From: Nonomuraea cypriaca | Lineage (GTDB): Bacteria; Actinomycetota; Actinomycetes; Streptosporangiales; Streptosporangiaceae | Direction: 5' to 3' | Length of the DNA stretch: 64,000 bases | NCBI RefSeq assembly: GCF_015645445.1 | Contig: NZ_JADOGI010000011.1 | Location: forward strand, 1-64,000 | In this document: positions 1-7,209 of the stretch, one piece after another | Layout of the letters: each line of letters opens with the position of its first letter | How positions within the stretch are numbered: the first letter of the stretch is position 1 | The notes under the pieces: generated by a model | Told to the model about the DNA's origin: nothing | What the model saw: the letters and a program-made list of their open reading frames with translations, nothing else | The model's database searches: none | Program-made: the position numbers and the translations under genes

Positions 1-69
1 GACATCAAGCCTATGGAGATCGCCCTCGACATGGCGCTTGACCACGTGAAGTCGTTCCTCACGGCGTGA
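1..69 (+). CDS. TetR-family regulator, C-terminal end only (cut by window edge)
   Basis: The reading frame is open from base 1 and stops at 67-69. The 22 residues end in 'ALDMALDHVKSFLTA', the last helix of a TetR ligand-binding domain. The same ending recurs in this window in remnants at 4450-4530 ('[10 protein letters not shown]') and 13713-13889 ('LDMAIDHVRSYAV') and in the intact regulator at 24339-24944 ('ALDMGLAYLRA'), so the family call rests on internal comparison. The stop overlaps the 3' end of the convergent TetR-like gene at 59-553. Whether the missing part is intact cannot be seen here. Confidence 0.6.
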   Translation, partial: DIKPMEIALDMALDHVKSFLTA

Positions 70-553
70 CGGCGTGTGCGCGGACGTAGCCGAGGGCTAT
101 GTCCAGGGCCACCTCCAACCGCCGCACGTCGCGGGTGGTGCGGGCGAGAAGCAGACCACCCTGTAGTGCGGCCATCAGGCCGGTCGCGAGCCTTTCAGGA
201 TCGGCATCCGCCGCGAGTTCGCCGCTGTCCCGAACCCGGGTGATGCCGCCTGCCAGGAGCGACTCCCATGCCGCGAAGCCCGCGCGAACCGCCGACCGTC
301 CAGCTTCGTCGCCGTCGGCGAGCAGCTCAGCCAGGTCGCCCAGCGGACGGATCCCGTCGTCGCGCCTCTGCTCCAGGCGGACCACCTCGTCCCGCCATTG
401 GACGAGGTCCCGTACCGAGTGCAGGTTGTTAAGCAATGGTTCCTGAATCGCGAGCAGCCTACCGAGCCTGGCTTCGACGGTCTCCCCTGTCGGACGCTCG
501 TCGGCACGGCCGCCGTCCTGGCCATAAAGGTCCATAAGGTCCACTATAGGCAA
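59..553 (-). CDS. TetR-family regulator lacking its helix-turn-helix domain
   Basis: The 164 residues match only the ligand-binding half of a TetR regulator. They share the pattern 'ATGLMAALQGGLLLA...LDIALGYVRA' with the intact regulator at 24339-24944, which is 201 aa. The first ~45-50 residues of a normal TetR (the HTH) are absent: the protein starts 'MPIVDLMDLYGQ'. Nothing HTH-like is visible between this start and base 620 in any frame. A clean dyad (582-597) sits 29 bases upstream, so the promoter/operator survived while the DNA-binding domain did not. The product could not bind DNA in the usual way. It may be a degraded gene or act only by heterodimerising with a paralogue (speculative). 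Confidence 0.6.
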   Translation of the reverse strand: MPIVDLMDLYGQDGGRADERPTGETVEARLGRLLAIQEPLLNNLHSVRDLVQWRDEVVRLEQRRDDGIRPLGDLAELLADGDEAGRSAVRAGFAAWESLLAGGITRVRDSGELAADADPERLATGLMAALQGGLLLARTTRDVRRLEVALDIALGYVRAHAVTP

Positions 554-581
554 TGGCCAACCCGGGAAAATACATGATTAT

Positions 582-597
582 TGGACTATATAGTCCC
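582..597. promoter_or_regulatory. TetR-type operator, TGGAC-N6-GTCC dyad
   Basis: Bases 583-596 read GGACTATATAGTCC, a perfect 14-bp palindrome. It lies between the divergent truncated TetR gene (start 553) and the GNAT gene (start ~621). Its spacing (5-bp arms, 6-bp centre) is the same as five other sites in the window at 3559, 3649, 22847, 24307 and 24956. Confidence 0.7.
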
Positions 598-620
598 TAT
601 TGAGTGATGTGAGTTCGATC

Positions 621-1763
621 ATGAGCATGCATGAACCACGGGAGTCATTCGGGGAGAGCGCCGGGGCGACCGCGGACGGCATGGTGGTGGTAGTCGGTGA
701 CGTCCCGGCATCGGGGCGGTTCGAGGCACGTAACGGCGATGGTGAGCTTGTTGGGTACACCAGCTACCGACACAACGGAGGCGAGACGTTCCTGGTACGC
801 ACGGTGACCGAGCCGGCCTGGCGGGGACGTGGCGTGGCGACGGCCATGACTGTGGCGGTGCTCGACCTCCTCCGTGCGGCAGGTCGTTCAGTTATCCCGC
901 GCTGCCCGTTCGTCCGTGATTTCCTCACACGACGCGACGAGCTGTGGGATCTGCTGCCCGAGCGGCACCGGCACATGATCAGACGGCGTTTCGGCCCGCC
1001 CAAGCCACAACGGACTGGGCGACGGTGCTGGGAGATGAGCGGGTGGCGAATGACCACCACCCCGGAGAGTGAGCAAGGCCGGGGTAATCAGGCCTGCTGG
1101 TGTTCGGCGCTGACCATCCACAGGTACTTCTCCAGGTCGTCGATGATGGCGTGCAGGAGGTCGGCGCTGGCCGGGTCGTCGGCTTCGATCTCGTCGTGCA
1201 CCTGTCGCACCGTGGCCACGGTCGCGATGAGACGGTCGCCGACCAGTGCCACCACGTCCGTTGTGGATACTTCGCCGGCTGGGAACGTGGGCAGCGTCGT
1301 GGTCGCCGAGACGGTGTCCGAGCGACCGTCCGGGATGGCGCAGACAGCCCGCATGCGCTCGGCGATGGTGTCACTGGCCTCGCGGGCGGTGTCGACGATC
1401 TCGTCGAGTTGGTGGTGCAGATCGCGGAAGTTGGCGCCCACGAGGTTCCAGTGGGCCTGCTTTCCTTGCAGGTGCAGTTCGATCAGGTCGACGAGGATGG
1501 CTTGGAGGTTCCGCGCGAGCCGTTCGGGTCCGATGAAACGCAGGCCTTCGACGTCGTCACGGCGGGACGAGGTGGCAGTGCTGGTCATGGTGACGCCGTC
1601 TCCTTCGGTCTTGGGAGTGTTCATTCGGGGTCGTCACCGACGATGTGCACCGCCGCTTCCTCGGCGGATGCCGCGGAGCCGTCGATGCCGACGTCGCGTG
1701 CGTAGAGGTAGGCGTACGGGGTTTCCTCGTCGGCGCCCTCGACGAGACGTCCGGCACGGGTGA
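621..1763 (+). CDS. GNAT-fold N-acetyltransferase (YjdJ/Acetyltransf_CG type) with a suspect C-terminus
   Basis: Residues ~30-110 carry the small GNAT fold of the YjdJ-like family. 'GELVGYTSYRHNGG' gives strands, 'EPAWRGRGVATAM' is the acetyl-CoA pyrophosphate loop (R-G-R-G-V/A), and 'VIPRCPFVRDFL' is the usual closing strand. These proteins are normally ~90-120 aa. Here the frame stays open to 1763 and runs antisense over the whole dps gene, so only about 621-1010 is credible coding. A shift of reading frame after ~960 would reach a TGA at 1070-1072, so a frameshift that removed the real stop is likely. TTG 600 and ATG 627 are alternative starts. The 582-597 dyad is immediately upstream. Confidence 0.5.
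   Translation: MSMHEPRESFGESAGATADGMVVVVGDVPASGRFEARNGDGELVGYTSYRHNGGETFLVRTVTEPAWRGRGVATAMTVAVLDLLRAAGRSVIPRCPFVRDFLTRRDELWDLLPERHRHMIRRRFGPPKPQRTGRRCWEMSGWRMTTTPESEQGRGNQACWCSALTIHRYFSRSSMMACRRSALAGSSASISSCTCRTVATVAMRRSPTSATTSVVDTSPAGNVGSVVVAETVSERPSGMAQTARMRSAMVSLASRAVSTISSSWWCRSRKLAPTRFQWACFPCRCSSIRSTRMAWRFRASRSGPMKRRPSTSSRRDEVAVLVMVTPSPSVLGVFIRGRHRRCAPPLPRRMPRSRRCRRRVRRGRRTGFPRRRPRRDVRHG
1088..1588 (-). CDS. dps: Dps-family DNA-binding ferritin
   Basis: Mini-ferritin that oxidises and stores Fe2+ using H2O2 and protects DNA in starvation or oxidative stress. The Dps ferroxidase signature is present: 'HWNLVGANFRDLHHQLDEI' supplies the His and Asp/Glu ligands, and the rest is the four-helix bundle ('TIAERM', 'VATVRQVHDEIEADDPASADLLHAIIDDLEKYLWM'-like helices). 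I prefer the ATG at 1588 because AGGAGA lies 10 bases before it. An ATG at 1624 overlaps the upstream stop by 4 bases but has no ribosome site. The protein is ~166 aa, normal for the family. It is last in a minus-strand run with DUF5709 and DUF6510 genes. Confidence 0.9.
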   Translation of the reverse strand: MTSTATSSRRDDVEGLRFIGPERLARNLQAILVDLIELHLQGKQAHWNLVGANFRDLHHQLDEIVDTAREASDTIAERMRAVCAIPDGRSDTVSATTTLPTFPAGEVSTTDVVALVGDRLIATVATVRQVHDEIEADDPASADLLHAIIDDLEKYLWMVSAEHQQA

Positions 1764-2040
1764 TGCCGACCTCGTCGTCGAAGGGTTCGCCGTCGGTGTC
1801 GCTGGTGTCACCGATCCCGTCGCCCTCCTCGCGTAGGGCAACGTTCGGTATCTCCCTGGCAAGTCTGTCCGCCAGGGATTCGTGGCCGCCCGCTTCTCGG
1901 GCCGTGACACCCCAGTCGAAGACGGCGACGGGACGCTCCGGCGGCGAGTAGCCCTCGTCGAGCACGTCGGCGACCCCGCGGTCATCGAGGCTCTCCTTGG
2001 GCTCGAGCAGGCCGGAGTCGTTGTCGATGTCGTCTCTCAC
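1621..2040 (-). CDS. DUF5709 domain protein
   Basis: Acidic actinobacterial protein of unknown function. The recognisable core is 'LDDRGVADVLDEGYSPPERP' followed by 'SLADRLAREIPNV' and a C-terminal 'YAYLYARDVGIDGSAASAEEAAVHIV', the DUF5709 pattern. A GTG start at 2040 gives a 4-base GTGA overlap with the stop of the upstream DUF6510 gene and is preferred over a longer form from 2100 that would run into that gene. Translational coupling with its neighbours is likely. Predicted cytoplasmic; no membrane segment is visible. Confidence 0.75.
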   Translation of the reverse strand: MRDDIDNDSGLLEPKESLDDRGVADVLDEGYSPPERPVAVFDWGVTAREAGGHESLADRLAREIPNVALREEGDGIGDTSDTDGEPFDDEVGITRAGRLVEGADEETPYAYLYARDVGIDGSAASAEEAAVHIVGDDPE

Positions 2041-2363
2041 CGCGGGCTCCCGGCGGCGAGCGGAACCCGTACGGACAGTGCACCGCGCAGATCGAGCCAT
2101 GCGTCGGTCGCGGTACGGACGAGGCGGGCGAGGACCGAGGTACAGCCGGGACAGCGAACCACGAGGCCGGCGCCGTCGTAGACGTGGGTCTCGGCGAACA
2201 GGCTGGCTCGGCCGCAGTGTGCGCAGGTCAGGACGGTGGTTGTGGCGTCGATGCCGAGTGCCTCGCCGAACGGGCCACCCGCGCCATTGCCATCGATATA
2301 GTCCCCGATGTGATCGTCGGCCATGTCGTAGATGCGGTCGCCGTTCGAGATCGTGCTCATCAT
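2037..2363 (-). CDS. DUF6510 family zinc-ribbon protein
   Basis: Small protein (108 aa) with two Cys pairs, 'CAHCGRASLF' and 'CPGCTSVL', forming a probable zinc ribbon. 'DGNGAGGPFGEALGIDATT' and 'AWLDLRGA' are typical of the DUF6510 family. That family is usually encoded with a ferredoxin/NAD-type reductase and a sulfite-oxidase-like molybdoenzyme, as seen here. The start overlaps the upstream reductase stop (ATGA). A second ATG at 2360 has the better ribosome-site spacing (AAAGGA). Biochemical role unknown; a metal or electron-transfer accessory role is inference from context. Confidence 0.75.
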   Translation of the reverse strand: MMSTISNGDRIYDMADDHIGDYIDGNGAGGPFGEALGIDATTTVLTCAHCGRASLFAETHVYDGAGLVVRCPGCTSVLARLVRTATDAWLDLRGALSVRVPLAAGSPR

Positions 2364-2927
2364 CGTCCTTTACTCGGTCCGAAGCGTTCGGTCCGGATGG
2401 TGTCGGGGTTCTCTCCCTGAGCCAGGAGGAGCACGGAGACCATCTCCACGAAGCTGGCCGGGCCGCAGATGTAGGTGCGCGCGTCCATCCCTGGGCGGCC
2501 GAGCCGTCGCGAGGTCGTCCGGTCCGATCCGCCCCGCCGGGCGATTGGTGCCGAACGCCTTGCGCGTGAACAGGATCCTGATGTCCAGGCCGGGGCGGGA
2601 TCGCAGCTCGGCGTCGTAGTAGATGTCGGCCGGGGTGCGTACGGAGTAGAGGAGCGTGAACGGTGGTGGGTGGGTGACGCGCGCCCGCTGCCGGACCATC
2701 GCCATGATCGGAACAATGCCCGAACCACCCGCGACGAGGAGGACCGGCATGCGTTCGGTGTCGCGCCAGGTGAACCAGCCACCGATCGGGCCGCGCATCT
2801 CGAGTTGGTCGCCGACTCGCAGTTCGTCGACGAGGTACGGGGAGACCTCGCCGTCAGGGATACGCTGCACCGTCAGATCGACGCGTTCGCCGTCGGCCGG
2901 GGAGGCGATGGAGTGATCGTCGCGGAC
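2360..2927 (-). pseudogene. FAD/NAD(P)-binding ferredoxin reductase, 5'-deleted and frameshifted
   Basis: Reading begins directly after the molybdoenzyme stop, in the same frame, with 'DDHSIASPADGERVDLTVQRI'-type sequence. This is the end of the FAD-binding barrel (normally 'YSIAS', residue ~55-60); the first ~55 residues are missing. The Rossmann part follows ('GGSGIVPIMAMV', 'LLYSVRTPADIYYDAEL'). Around 2495-2515 the frame is lost, and the family C-terminus 'TYICGPASFVEMV...ENPDTIRTERFGPS' continues in another frame to the stop at 2360. The intact enzyme would pass electrons from NAD(P)H, probably for the neighbouring molybdoenzyme. Two independent lesions make this a pseudogene unless sequencing error explains the frameshift. 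Confidence 0.8.
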
Positions 2928-3527
2928 TCAGTCATTGCTGTAGCGCTGCTCGCGCCATGGGTCGCCGTAGCTGTGGTAGCCGAGCTGCTCCCAGAAGCCG
3001 GGCTCCTCCTCGTTCAGGAGGTCGATGCCGGTGACCCACTTGGCCGATTTCCAGAAGTAGAGGTGCGGGACGAGCAGGCGCGCCGGACCGCCGTGCGAGC
3101 CGCTCAGGTCCTCGCCGTCGTACTTGTAGGCGATCCAGGCCCTCCCGTCGAGGAGGTCCTCGAGCGGCATGTTGGTGGTGTAGCCGCCGTAGGAGCGGAC
3201 GAGCGCGAAGTCGGCGGCCGTCTCGACGTTCTCGAACAGCGTGTCCAGGGAGACGCCCTGCCACGTCGTGCCCAGCTTCGACCACCGCGTCACACAGTGG
3301 ATGTCGACCGTGGGCTTCTCACTCGGCAGGGCGAGCAGCTCCCGCCACGACCAGCTGTACTTCGCGCCAGCTTCGTTGCTGATCGTGAACTGCCACGTGT
3401 CGAGATCGACACGCGGCGTCGGTCCGGCCTGCAGCACCGGGAAGTTCCTGGTCAGGTACTGGCCGGGAGGCAGGTCCGGAGTTACGCGTTCGCGGCGCCC
3501 GTGGAACCCCCTGCTGACGACATTCAT
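2928..3527 (-). CDS. Sulfite-oxidase-like molybdopterin-dependent oxidoreductase
   Basis: A 199-aa enzyme of the sulfite oxidase/YedY molybdopterin fold. 'DIHCVTRWSKLGTTWQGV' carries the invariant Cys that ligates molybdenum, followed by 'RSYGGYTTNMPLEDLLDG', 'SGSHGGPARLLVPHLYFWKSAKWV' and 'WEQLGYHSYGDPW', all landmarks of the family. The chosen ATG (3527) is preceded by a perfect AGGAGG six bases upstream; an upstream ATG at 3575 has none. No signal peptide or heme domain is visible, so it is probably cytoplasmic and dependent on the adjacent reductase, which here is damaged. A TGGAC-type dyad (3559-3574) lies 32 bases upstream. Substrate unknown. Confidence 0.88.
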   Translation of the reverse strand: MNVVSRGFHGRRERVTPDLPPGQYLTRNFPVLQAGPTPRVDLDTWQFTISNEAGAKYSWSWRELLALPSEKPTVDIHCVTRWSKLGTTWQGVSLDTLFENVETAADFALVRSYGGYTTNMPLEDLLDGRAWIAYKYDGEDLSGSHGGPARLLVPHLYFWKSAKWVTGIDLLNEEEPGFWEQLGYHSYGDPWREQRYSND

Positions 3528-3558
3528 CGACACCTCCTGAGTCGAAGCGCAGCATAGC

Positions 3559-3574
3559 TGAACTAAAAGGTCCA
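3559..3574. promoter_or_regulatory. Operator-like dyad TGAAC-N6-GTCCA
   Basis: Bases read TGAACTAAAAGGTCCA, one mismatch from the TGGAC-N6-GTCCA consensus seen elsewhere in the window. It lies in the divergent promoter region, 32 bases before the molybdoenzyme ATG. Confidence 0.5.
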
Positions 3575-3648
3575 CACAAAGGGTTCGATGCGCGGTCCCG
3601 AAGACGATGTAAAGAGGGCTGCCCGGTGAAGGTTAGGATGCCGTTGGC

Positions 3649-3664
3649 TGGACTTGATGGTCCA
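3649..3664. promoter_or_regulatory. Operator dyad TGGAC-N6-GTCCA
   Basis: TGGACTTGATGGTCCA, exact arms with a 6-bp centre. It sits 15 bases before the GTG start of the uracil-DNA-glycosylase-like gene and 75 bases from the partner site at 3559-3574, so the divergent pair is bracketed by two sites. Confidence 0.65.
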
Positions 3665-3678
3665 TCGTGGAGGGAATC

Positions 3679-4266
3679 GTGAAAAACAGGCTCGACCGGA
3701 TCCGGGCTGAGATCGTCGCGCATGACTCCAACGCCTGGGCGCGCGAACTCGGCTATGAGCCGATCTACTCCGTGGCGCCAGGCGCCCGGATCGCGCTCAT
3801 CGGGCAGGCACCCGGTCGGAAGGCCCAGGAGAGTGGCGTACCGTGGAACGACGCCAGTGGTGTGAAGCTGCGGACCTGGCTGGGCGTTGACGACGAGCGG
3901 TTCTTCGATCCCAGCCTGTTCGCGATCCTCCCGATGGACTTCTACTATCCGGGCAAAGGCACGTCCGGCGACTTACCACCGCGCAAGAACTTCGCGGACC
4001 TCTGGCACAAGCGGATCCTCGCCGAGCTGGGGGATCTCGGCCTCACGATCCTGGTGGGCGGGTACGCCCAGAAGTACTACCTGGGTAATCGGATCAAGCC
4101 GAGCCTCACCGAGACTGTGCGCGCCTATGCCGAGTACCTGCCGTCGATGATCCCACTCGTGCACCCGTCACCGCTGAACTTCCGCTGGCAGGCCAAGAAT
4201 CCCTGGTTCGAGGCTGAGGTCGTCCCCGCGTTGCGGTCGCTGGTGACCAAGGCGATCATCGCGTAG
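3679..4266 (+). CDS. Uracil-DNA glycosylase-superfamily protein
   Basis: The 195-aa product has the UDG-superfamily landmarks. 'RIALIGQAPGRKAQESGVPWND' is the motif-1 (G-Q-x-P/A-G) water-activating region and 'PLVHPSPLNFRW' is the motif-2 HPSPLN loop. Between them lie 'LPMDFYYPGKG' and 'LVGGYAQKYYLG'. It resembles YcgP-like actinobacterial homologues rather than the classic Ung, and may excise uracil or only share the fold. GTG 3679 is preferred because GAGGGA lies 5-6 bases before it; an in-frame GTG at 3667 falls inside that signal. It is divergent from the molybdoenzyme gene and shares the operator-bearing promoter region. Confidence 0.8.
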   Translation: MKNRLDRIRAEIVAHDSNAWARELGYEPIYSVAPGARIALIGQAPGRKAQESGVPWNDASGVKLRTWLGVDDERFFDPSLFAILPMDFYYPGKGTSGDLPPRKNFADLWHKRILAELGDLGLTILVGGYAQKYYLGNRIKPSLTETVRAYAEYLPSMIPLVHPSPLNFRWQAKNPWFEAEVVPALRSLVTKAIIA

Positions 4267-4449
4267 CCCAGTCCTTGGTGGTCGTTCGTCGTAGGAGACC
4301 CTGGATCCTGGCCGGGGTGACGGCGAGCCTGCCCCCGCATTGCGCCAACCGTCGCATCGCCGAGCTGGGCGGCACGGCCCGGCCGTCCAGCACCACCTCG
4401 GTCTGGCCGAGGGGCCCGATCCTGGGCCGCTCACTCAGCATCGACGCGC

Positions 4450-4530
4450 CTACCGTCCGCGACCGACGAGGAACACGGTCACGTGGTCCAATGCCATGGT
4501 CAATCCGATGGCCAGGACCTGGGGGTCGCG
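4450..4530 (-). pseudogene. TetR-family C-terminal remnant
   Basis: The minus-strand frame encodes '[20 protein letters not shown]' before a stop at 4450. It is equivalent to the endings at 1-69 and 13713-13889. No upstream TetR sequence is attached; the remnant abuts the gnd remnant beginning near 4559. In the preceding 4267-4449 nothing recognisable was found, though the minus strand stays open and codon-biased there. Confidence 0.5.
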
Positions 4531-4558
4531 GGCGACGCCGAGACCGCACCCGCTTCGC

Positions 4559-4890
4559 GATTCCGATGCCTTCCGGTATGACATCGACGTCGCCGAGGTG
4601 GCGGAGGTGTGGCGTCGCGGGTCGGTGGTGGCTTCGTGGCTGGTCGATCTGCTGGCCGACGCGCTGGCCCAATCTCCGGAGCTTGCGAATTTCCGCGGGC
4701 GTGTCTCGGACTCCGGCGAAGGGCGCTGGACGCTGATCGCCGCGATTGAGGAGAGCGTACCCGCGCCCGTGATCGACGCGGCGCTGTTCGAGCGGTTCTG
4801 CTCGCGTGGGCTCGGCCGCTTCTCCGACGAGGCGCTGTCGGCGATGCGAGCCGAATTCGGTGGCCACGCGGAGAGAAGGACCGCCCCTGA
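4559..4890 (+). pseudogene. gnd: 6-phosphogluconate dehydrogenase, C-terminal remnant
   Basis: Residues '[20 protein letters not shown]', '[16 protein letters not shown]' and '[18 protein letters not shown]' followed by '[12 protein letters not shown]' are the end of a YqeC-type decarboxylating 6-phosphogluconate dehydrogenase (NADP+ to ribulose-5-phosphate + CO2). About two thirds of the gene, including the whole NADP-binding domain and the catalytic Lys/Asn, is missing, and no start is present. At the 3' end an apparent 2-base insertion (GAGAGAAGG) shifts the frame away from a TGA at 4888-4890 that would abut the pgl ATG. Pairing with pgl and rpiA is the normal pentose-phosphate layout. Confidence 0.85.
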
Positions 4891-5554
4891 ATGCGCCACG
4901 ACCTGCAGATCCTCGACGGCCCGGACGCCGTGACCGCTCGCGCCGCCGACGAGGTCGCGAATCTCGCCACCACTGCGGTCGTCGACCATGGGCGTTTCAC
5001 CTTCGCAGTCAGCGGCGGCCACACGCCATGGCAGATGTTCGCCGCGCTCGTCACCCGCGACCTGCCCTGGCCGAACATCACCATCTTCCAGGCCGACGAG
5101 CGCGTCGCACCCGATGGCGATCCGGATCGAAACCTGACCCATCTGCGAGAAAGCCTCGGCGCGGTGGGCGCCGAGGTCGTACCCATGCCGGTGACCGACG
5201 CCGACCTGGAAGCCGCGGCACGACGATACGCCGAGCTGTTGCCGGCCCGATTCGATCTCGTCCATCTCGGCCTCGGCCCGGACGGTCACACCGCCTCTCT
5301 GGTCCCCGGCTACCCGGTGCTCACCGAGACCGACCGGCTGGTCGCGCTCACCCGGCCCTACCAGGGCCATCCGCGGATGACGCTCACCTATCCCGCACTC
5401 GCCCGCGCCGACCAGTTGCTACTGGCTCATCACCGGATCGAACAAGCGAACGCCGCTGCGCAAGCTACTGGCCGGTGATCCGTCGATCCCCGCCGGACGG
5501 GTGACGGCGGCGCGTTCGTACGTGCTCGCGGACAAGGACGCCGCGGGGCCGTGA
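4891..5554 (+). pseudogene. pgl: 6-phosphogluconolactonase, frameshifted near the end
   Basis: Hydrolyses 6-phosphogluconolactone in the oxidative pentose-phosphate pathway. 'FTFAVSGGHTPWQMFAAL', 'WPNITIFQADERVAPDGDPDRN' and 'LGLGPDGHTASLVPG' are the family's conserved blocks, all intact. At about 5418-5422 one extra base breaks the frame: the annotated frame stops at 5478. The neighbouring frame continues with 'WLITGSNKRTPLRKLLAGDPS', 'IPAGRVTAARSYVLAD' and a stop at 5552-5554, exactly the expected C-terminus. Either a real frameshift, leaving a 195-aa product that keeps most of the fold, or a sequencing error. The ATG directly follows the expected gnd stop. Confidence 0.85.
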
Positions 5555-5565
5555 TGCGAGACGTG

Positions 5566-6210
5566 TCAGGGCCGCAGCGTTCGTCGCTCGACCGAATCAC
5601 CGTGGCCGACCAGCACCTCCGTGACAAGCTCGGGAGGAAAAAGGCCGTGCCCGACGACGCCCGGTGTCGCCGACAGCCGTTCCGACAACCTTGCCGGGTT
5701 CCCCACGTCACCGTGATAGTCGGCGAGAATCCCACCATCCGGGCTCTTCGGCGCCTCGCGCACCAGGGCGGGCCCCAGCCTGCGCAGGGTGGCCGACAGG
5801 CCGAACTCCAGCAGCTCAAGCGGGATCGGAGCACGAATCACCTCGACGGGCTTTCGCGAATCACCGATCACCACGAACCGGCTCGCCGCCGCAGCAACGA
5901 TCTTCTCCCGGGTGTGCGCTCCTCCGCCACCCTTAACCAACCAGCCGTCCGGGGCGATCTGATCCGCGCCGTCGATCGTCATGTCGAGATGGTCGACGAT
6001 GTCGAACGGCCTGACGTCAAGACCCAGCTCCAAGGCCGCTCGCTTGGTGCGCGGCGACGTCGCGACACAACTGATCGACAATCTCCGCCGAGCCAGGGCC
6101 GGCAGCAGGTAACCGACCGTCGACCCGGTGCCCAGCCCGACGATCATGCCGTCTTCGACGAGTCCCGCCGCGGCCTCGGCGGAAAGCCGCTTCTCCCGCT
6201 CCACGTTCAC
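5566..6210 (-). CDS. rpiA: Ribose-5-phosphate isomerase A
   Basis: Interconverts ribose-5-phosphate and ribulose-5-phosphate. Family blocks are all visible: 'GMIVGLGTGSTVGYLLPAL' (phosphate loop), 'DMTIDGADQI' (catalytic Asp pair), 'LVKGGGGAHTREKIVAAAA' (with the catalytic Glu region and Lys) and 'GGILADYHGDV'. GTG 6210 ('VNVEREKRLSAE') is favoured by GAAGGA a few bases before it; a longer ATG start at 6261 adds a low-complexity leader. Length ~214 aa is normal. It converges on pgl with an 11-base gap. It looks intact while its two partners do not. Confidence 0.9.
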   Translation of the reverse strand: MNVEREKRLSAEAAAGLVEDGMIVGLGTGSTVGYLLPALARRRLSISCVATSPRTKRAALELGLDVRPFDIVDHLDMTIDGADQIAPDGWLVKGGGGAHTREKIVAAAASRFVVIGDSRKPVEVIRAPIPLELLEFGLSATLRRLGPALVREAPKSPDGGILADYHGDVGNPARLSERLSATPGVVGHGLFPPELVTEVLVGHGDSVERRTLRP

Positions 6211-6583
6211 CGGCTTCCTTCTCCCCGCATCCGGGGAATGAGAAACCCCAGGAGGGGTCATGCCCGAACGATCCTGTTGAGCGTGACTTCGTCAAGTCCG
6301 GCCTGCTGCTGCAGGGCTACCTGGACGGACGCGCCGGTTTGGGGCTCAGACAGGTCTTCCTACCGGCACCCCCTGGGTTACTACCGGCAGATGCTCCGTG
6401 CCGTTCCATCCGACACACCGGTGGTTTCCCAAGCCCGTAGGACGACAAGCGCTGTCCATGCTCCGGAACCGGTTATCGAAGGTGCAGGTCAAGGACCCGT
6501 CGAGCGAGGTTTCCCAGCTTGGCGGGCAGAGCACGGACAGCGAAAAGGGCCCGAAAAGGGCCCGGAGAGAAAGAAGATCGACT

Positions 6584-7006
6584 ATGACGACAGCACGGGA
6601 TGTCATGCACCGCGGTTGCGAGTGCCTGCGAATCAACGACAGCCTTGCCGAGGCCGCCCGGCGGATGGCCGAGTTGAATGTCGGCTCCTTGCCGGTCTGC
6701 GATGAGAACGGCCAGCTCAAGGGGATCATCACCGACCGCGACATCGTGGTGAAATGCACCGCAAAGGACAAGAACCCGGCCGAGGTCAAGGCTGGCGACC
6801 TCATCGAAGCCCCGGTGCGGTCCATCGACGCCAACGCCGACATCGACGAGGTCCTGCACCAGATGGCCGAGCACAAGATCCGCCGTATGCCGGTGCTGGA
6901 GAACAAGGAATTGGTCGGCATCATCAGCCAGGCCGACCTCGCGGCAAAGCTGCCCCAAGACAAGGTCGGCGAGTTGATGGAAGCCATCTCGGCCACCTCT
7001 CGCTGA
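6584..7006 (+). CDS. Tandem CBS-domain protein
   Basis: A 140-aa protein made of two CBS domains. Domain 1 spans residues ~8-60 ('ARDVMHRGCECLRINDSLAEAARRM...GIITDRDIVVK') and domain 2 ~75-130 ('IEAPVRSIDANADIDEVLHQMAEHKIRRMPVLENKELVGIISQADLA'-type). A Bateman module like this binds adenine nucleotides; mycobacterial Hrp1 is a comparable stand-alone protein of the dormancy response. The start is the ATG at 6584, after a purine-rich AGAAAGAAG. The open frame back to 6398 has no family sequence. 6262-6583 shows nothing recognisable. Confidence 0.85.
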   Translation: MTTARDVMHRGCECLRINDSLAEAARRMAELNVGSLPVCDENGQLKGIITDRDIVVKCTAKDKNPAEVKAGDLIEAPVRSIDANADIDEVLHQMAEHKIRRMPVLENKELVGIISQADLAAKLPQDKVGELMEAISATSR

Positions 7007-7118
7007 AACAGCCACGACCCGCCCGGAATCGATGTTCGGCTACCGCGAGGCTGAGGAAACGACCACGGGAAGTGACTCCACCGAGCCAAGGGCCGACCAA
7101 ACGAGTGATGTCGAGAGA

Positions 7119-7169
7119 TGGGCGTCTGGCAGGTCTCTTCCCGGACACCCCTGTGCCGCCAGACGCCCA
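7119..7169. repeat. 12-bp perfect inverted repeat (stem-loop)
   Basis: TGGGCGTCTGGC at 7119-7130 and its exact complement at 7158-7169, with a 27-base loop. It lies 113 bases after the CBS gene, in a 448-base stretch (7007-7454) without a gene. There is no T-run, so a strong RNA hairpin or element ends are both possible. Confidence 0.6.
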
Positions 7170-7185
7170 CGTTTCCTTGCCTCAG

Positions 7186-7209
7186 GGGACCCTCCCCGAT
7201 CAGGGTCCC
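7186..7209. terminator. 8-bp GC-rich stem-loop, possible terminator
   Basis: GGGACCCT and AGGGTCCC flank an 8-base loop. No poly-T follows, so terminator function is only possible. It lies in the same gene-free stretch as the 7119-7169 inverted repeat; a further 14-bp palindrome, CGGCCGTACGGCCG, is at 7358-7371. Confidence 0.35.

Noticed and set aside
1088-1763. C-terminal domain of the GNAT protein beyond residue ~130
   Set aside because: The open frame is antisense to dps, rich in Arg/Ser low-complexity residues and has no counterpart in the family.
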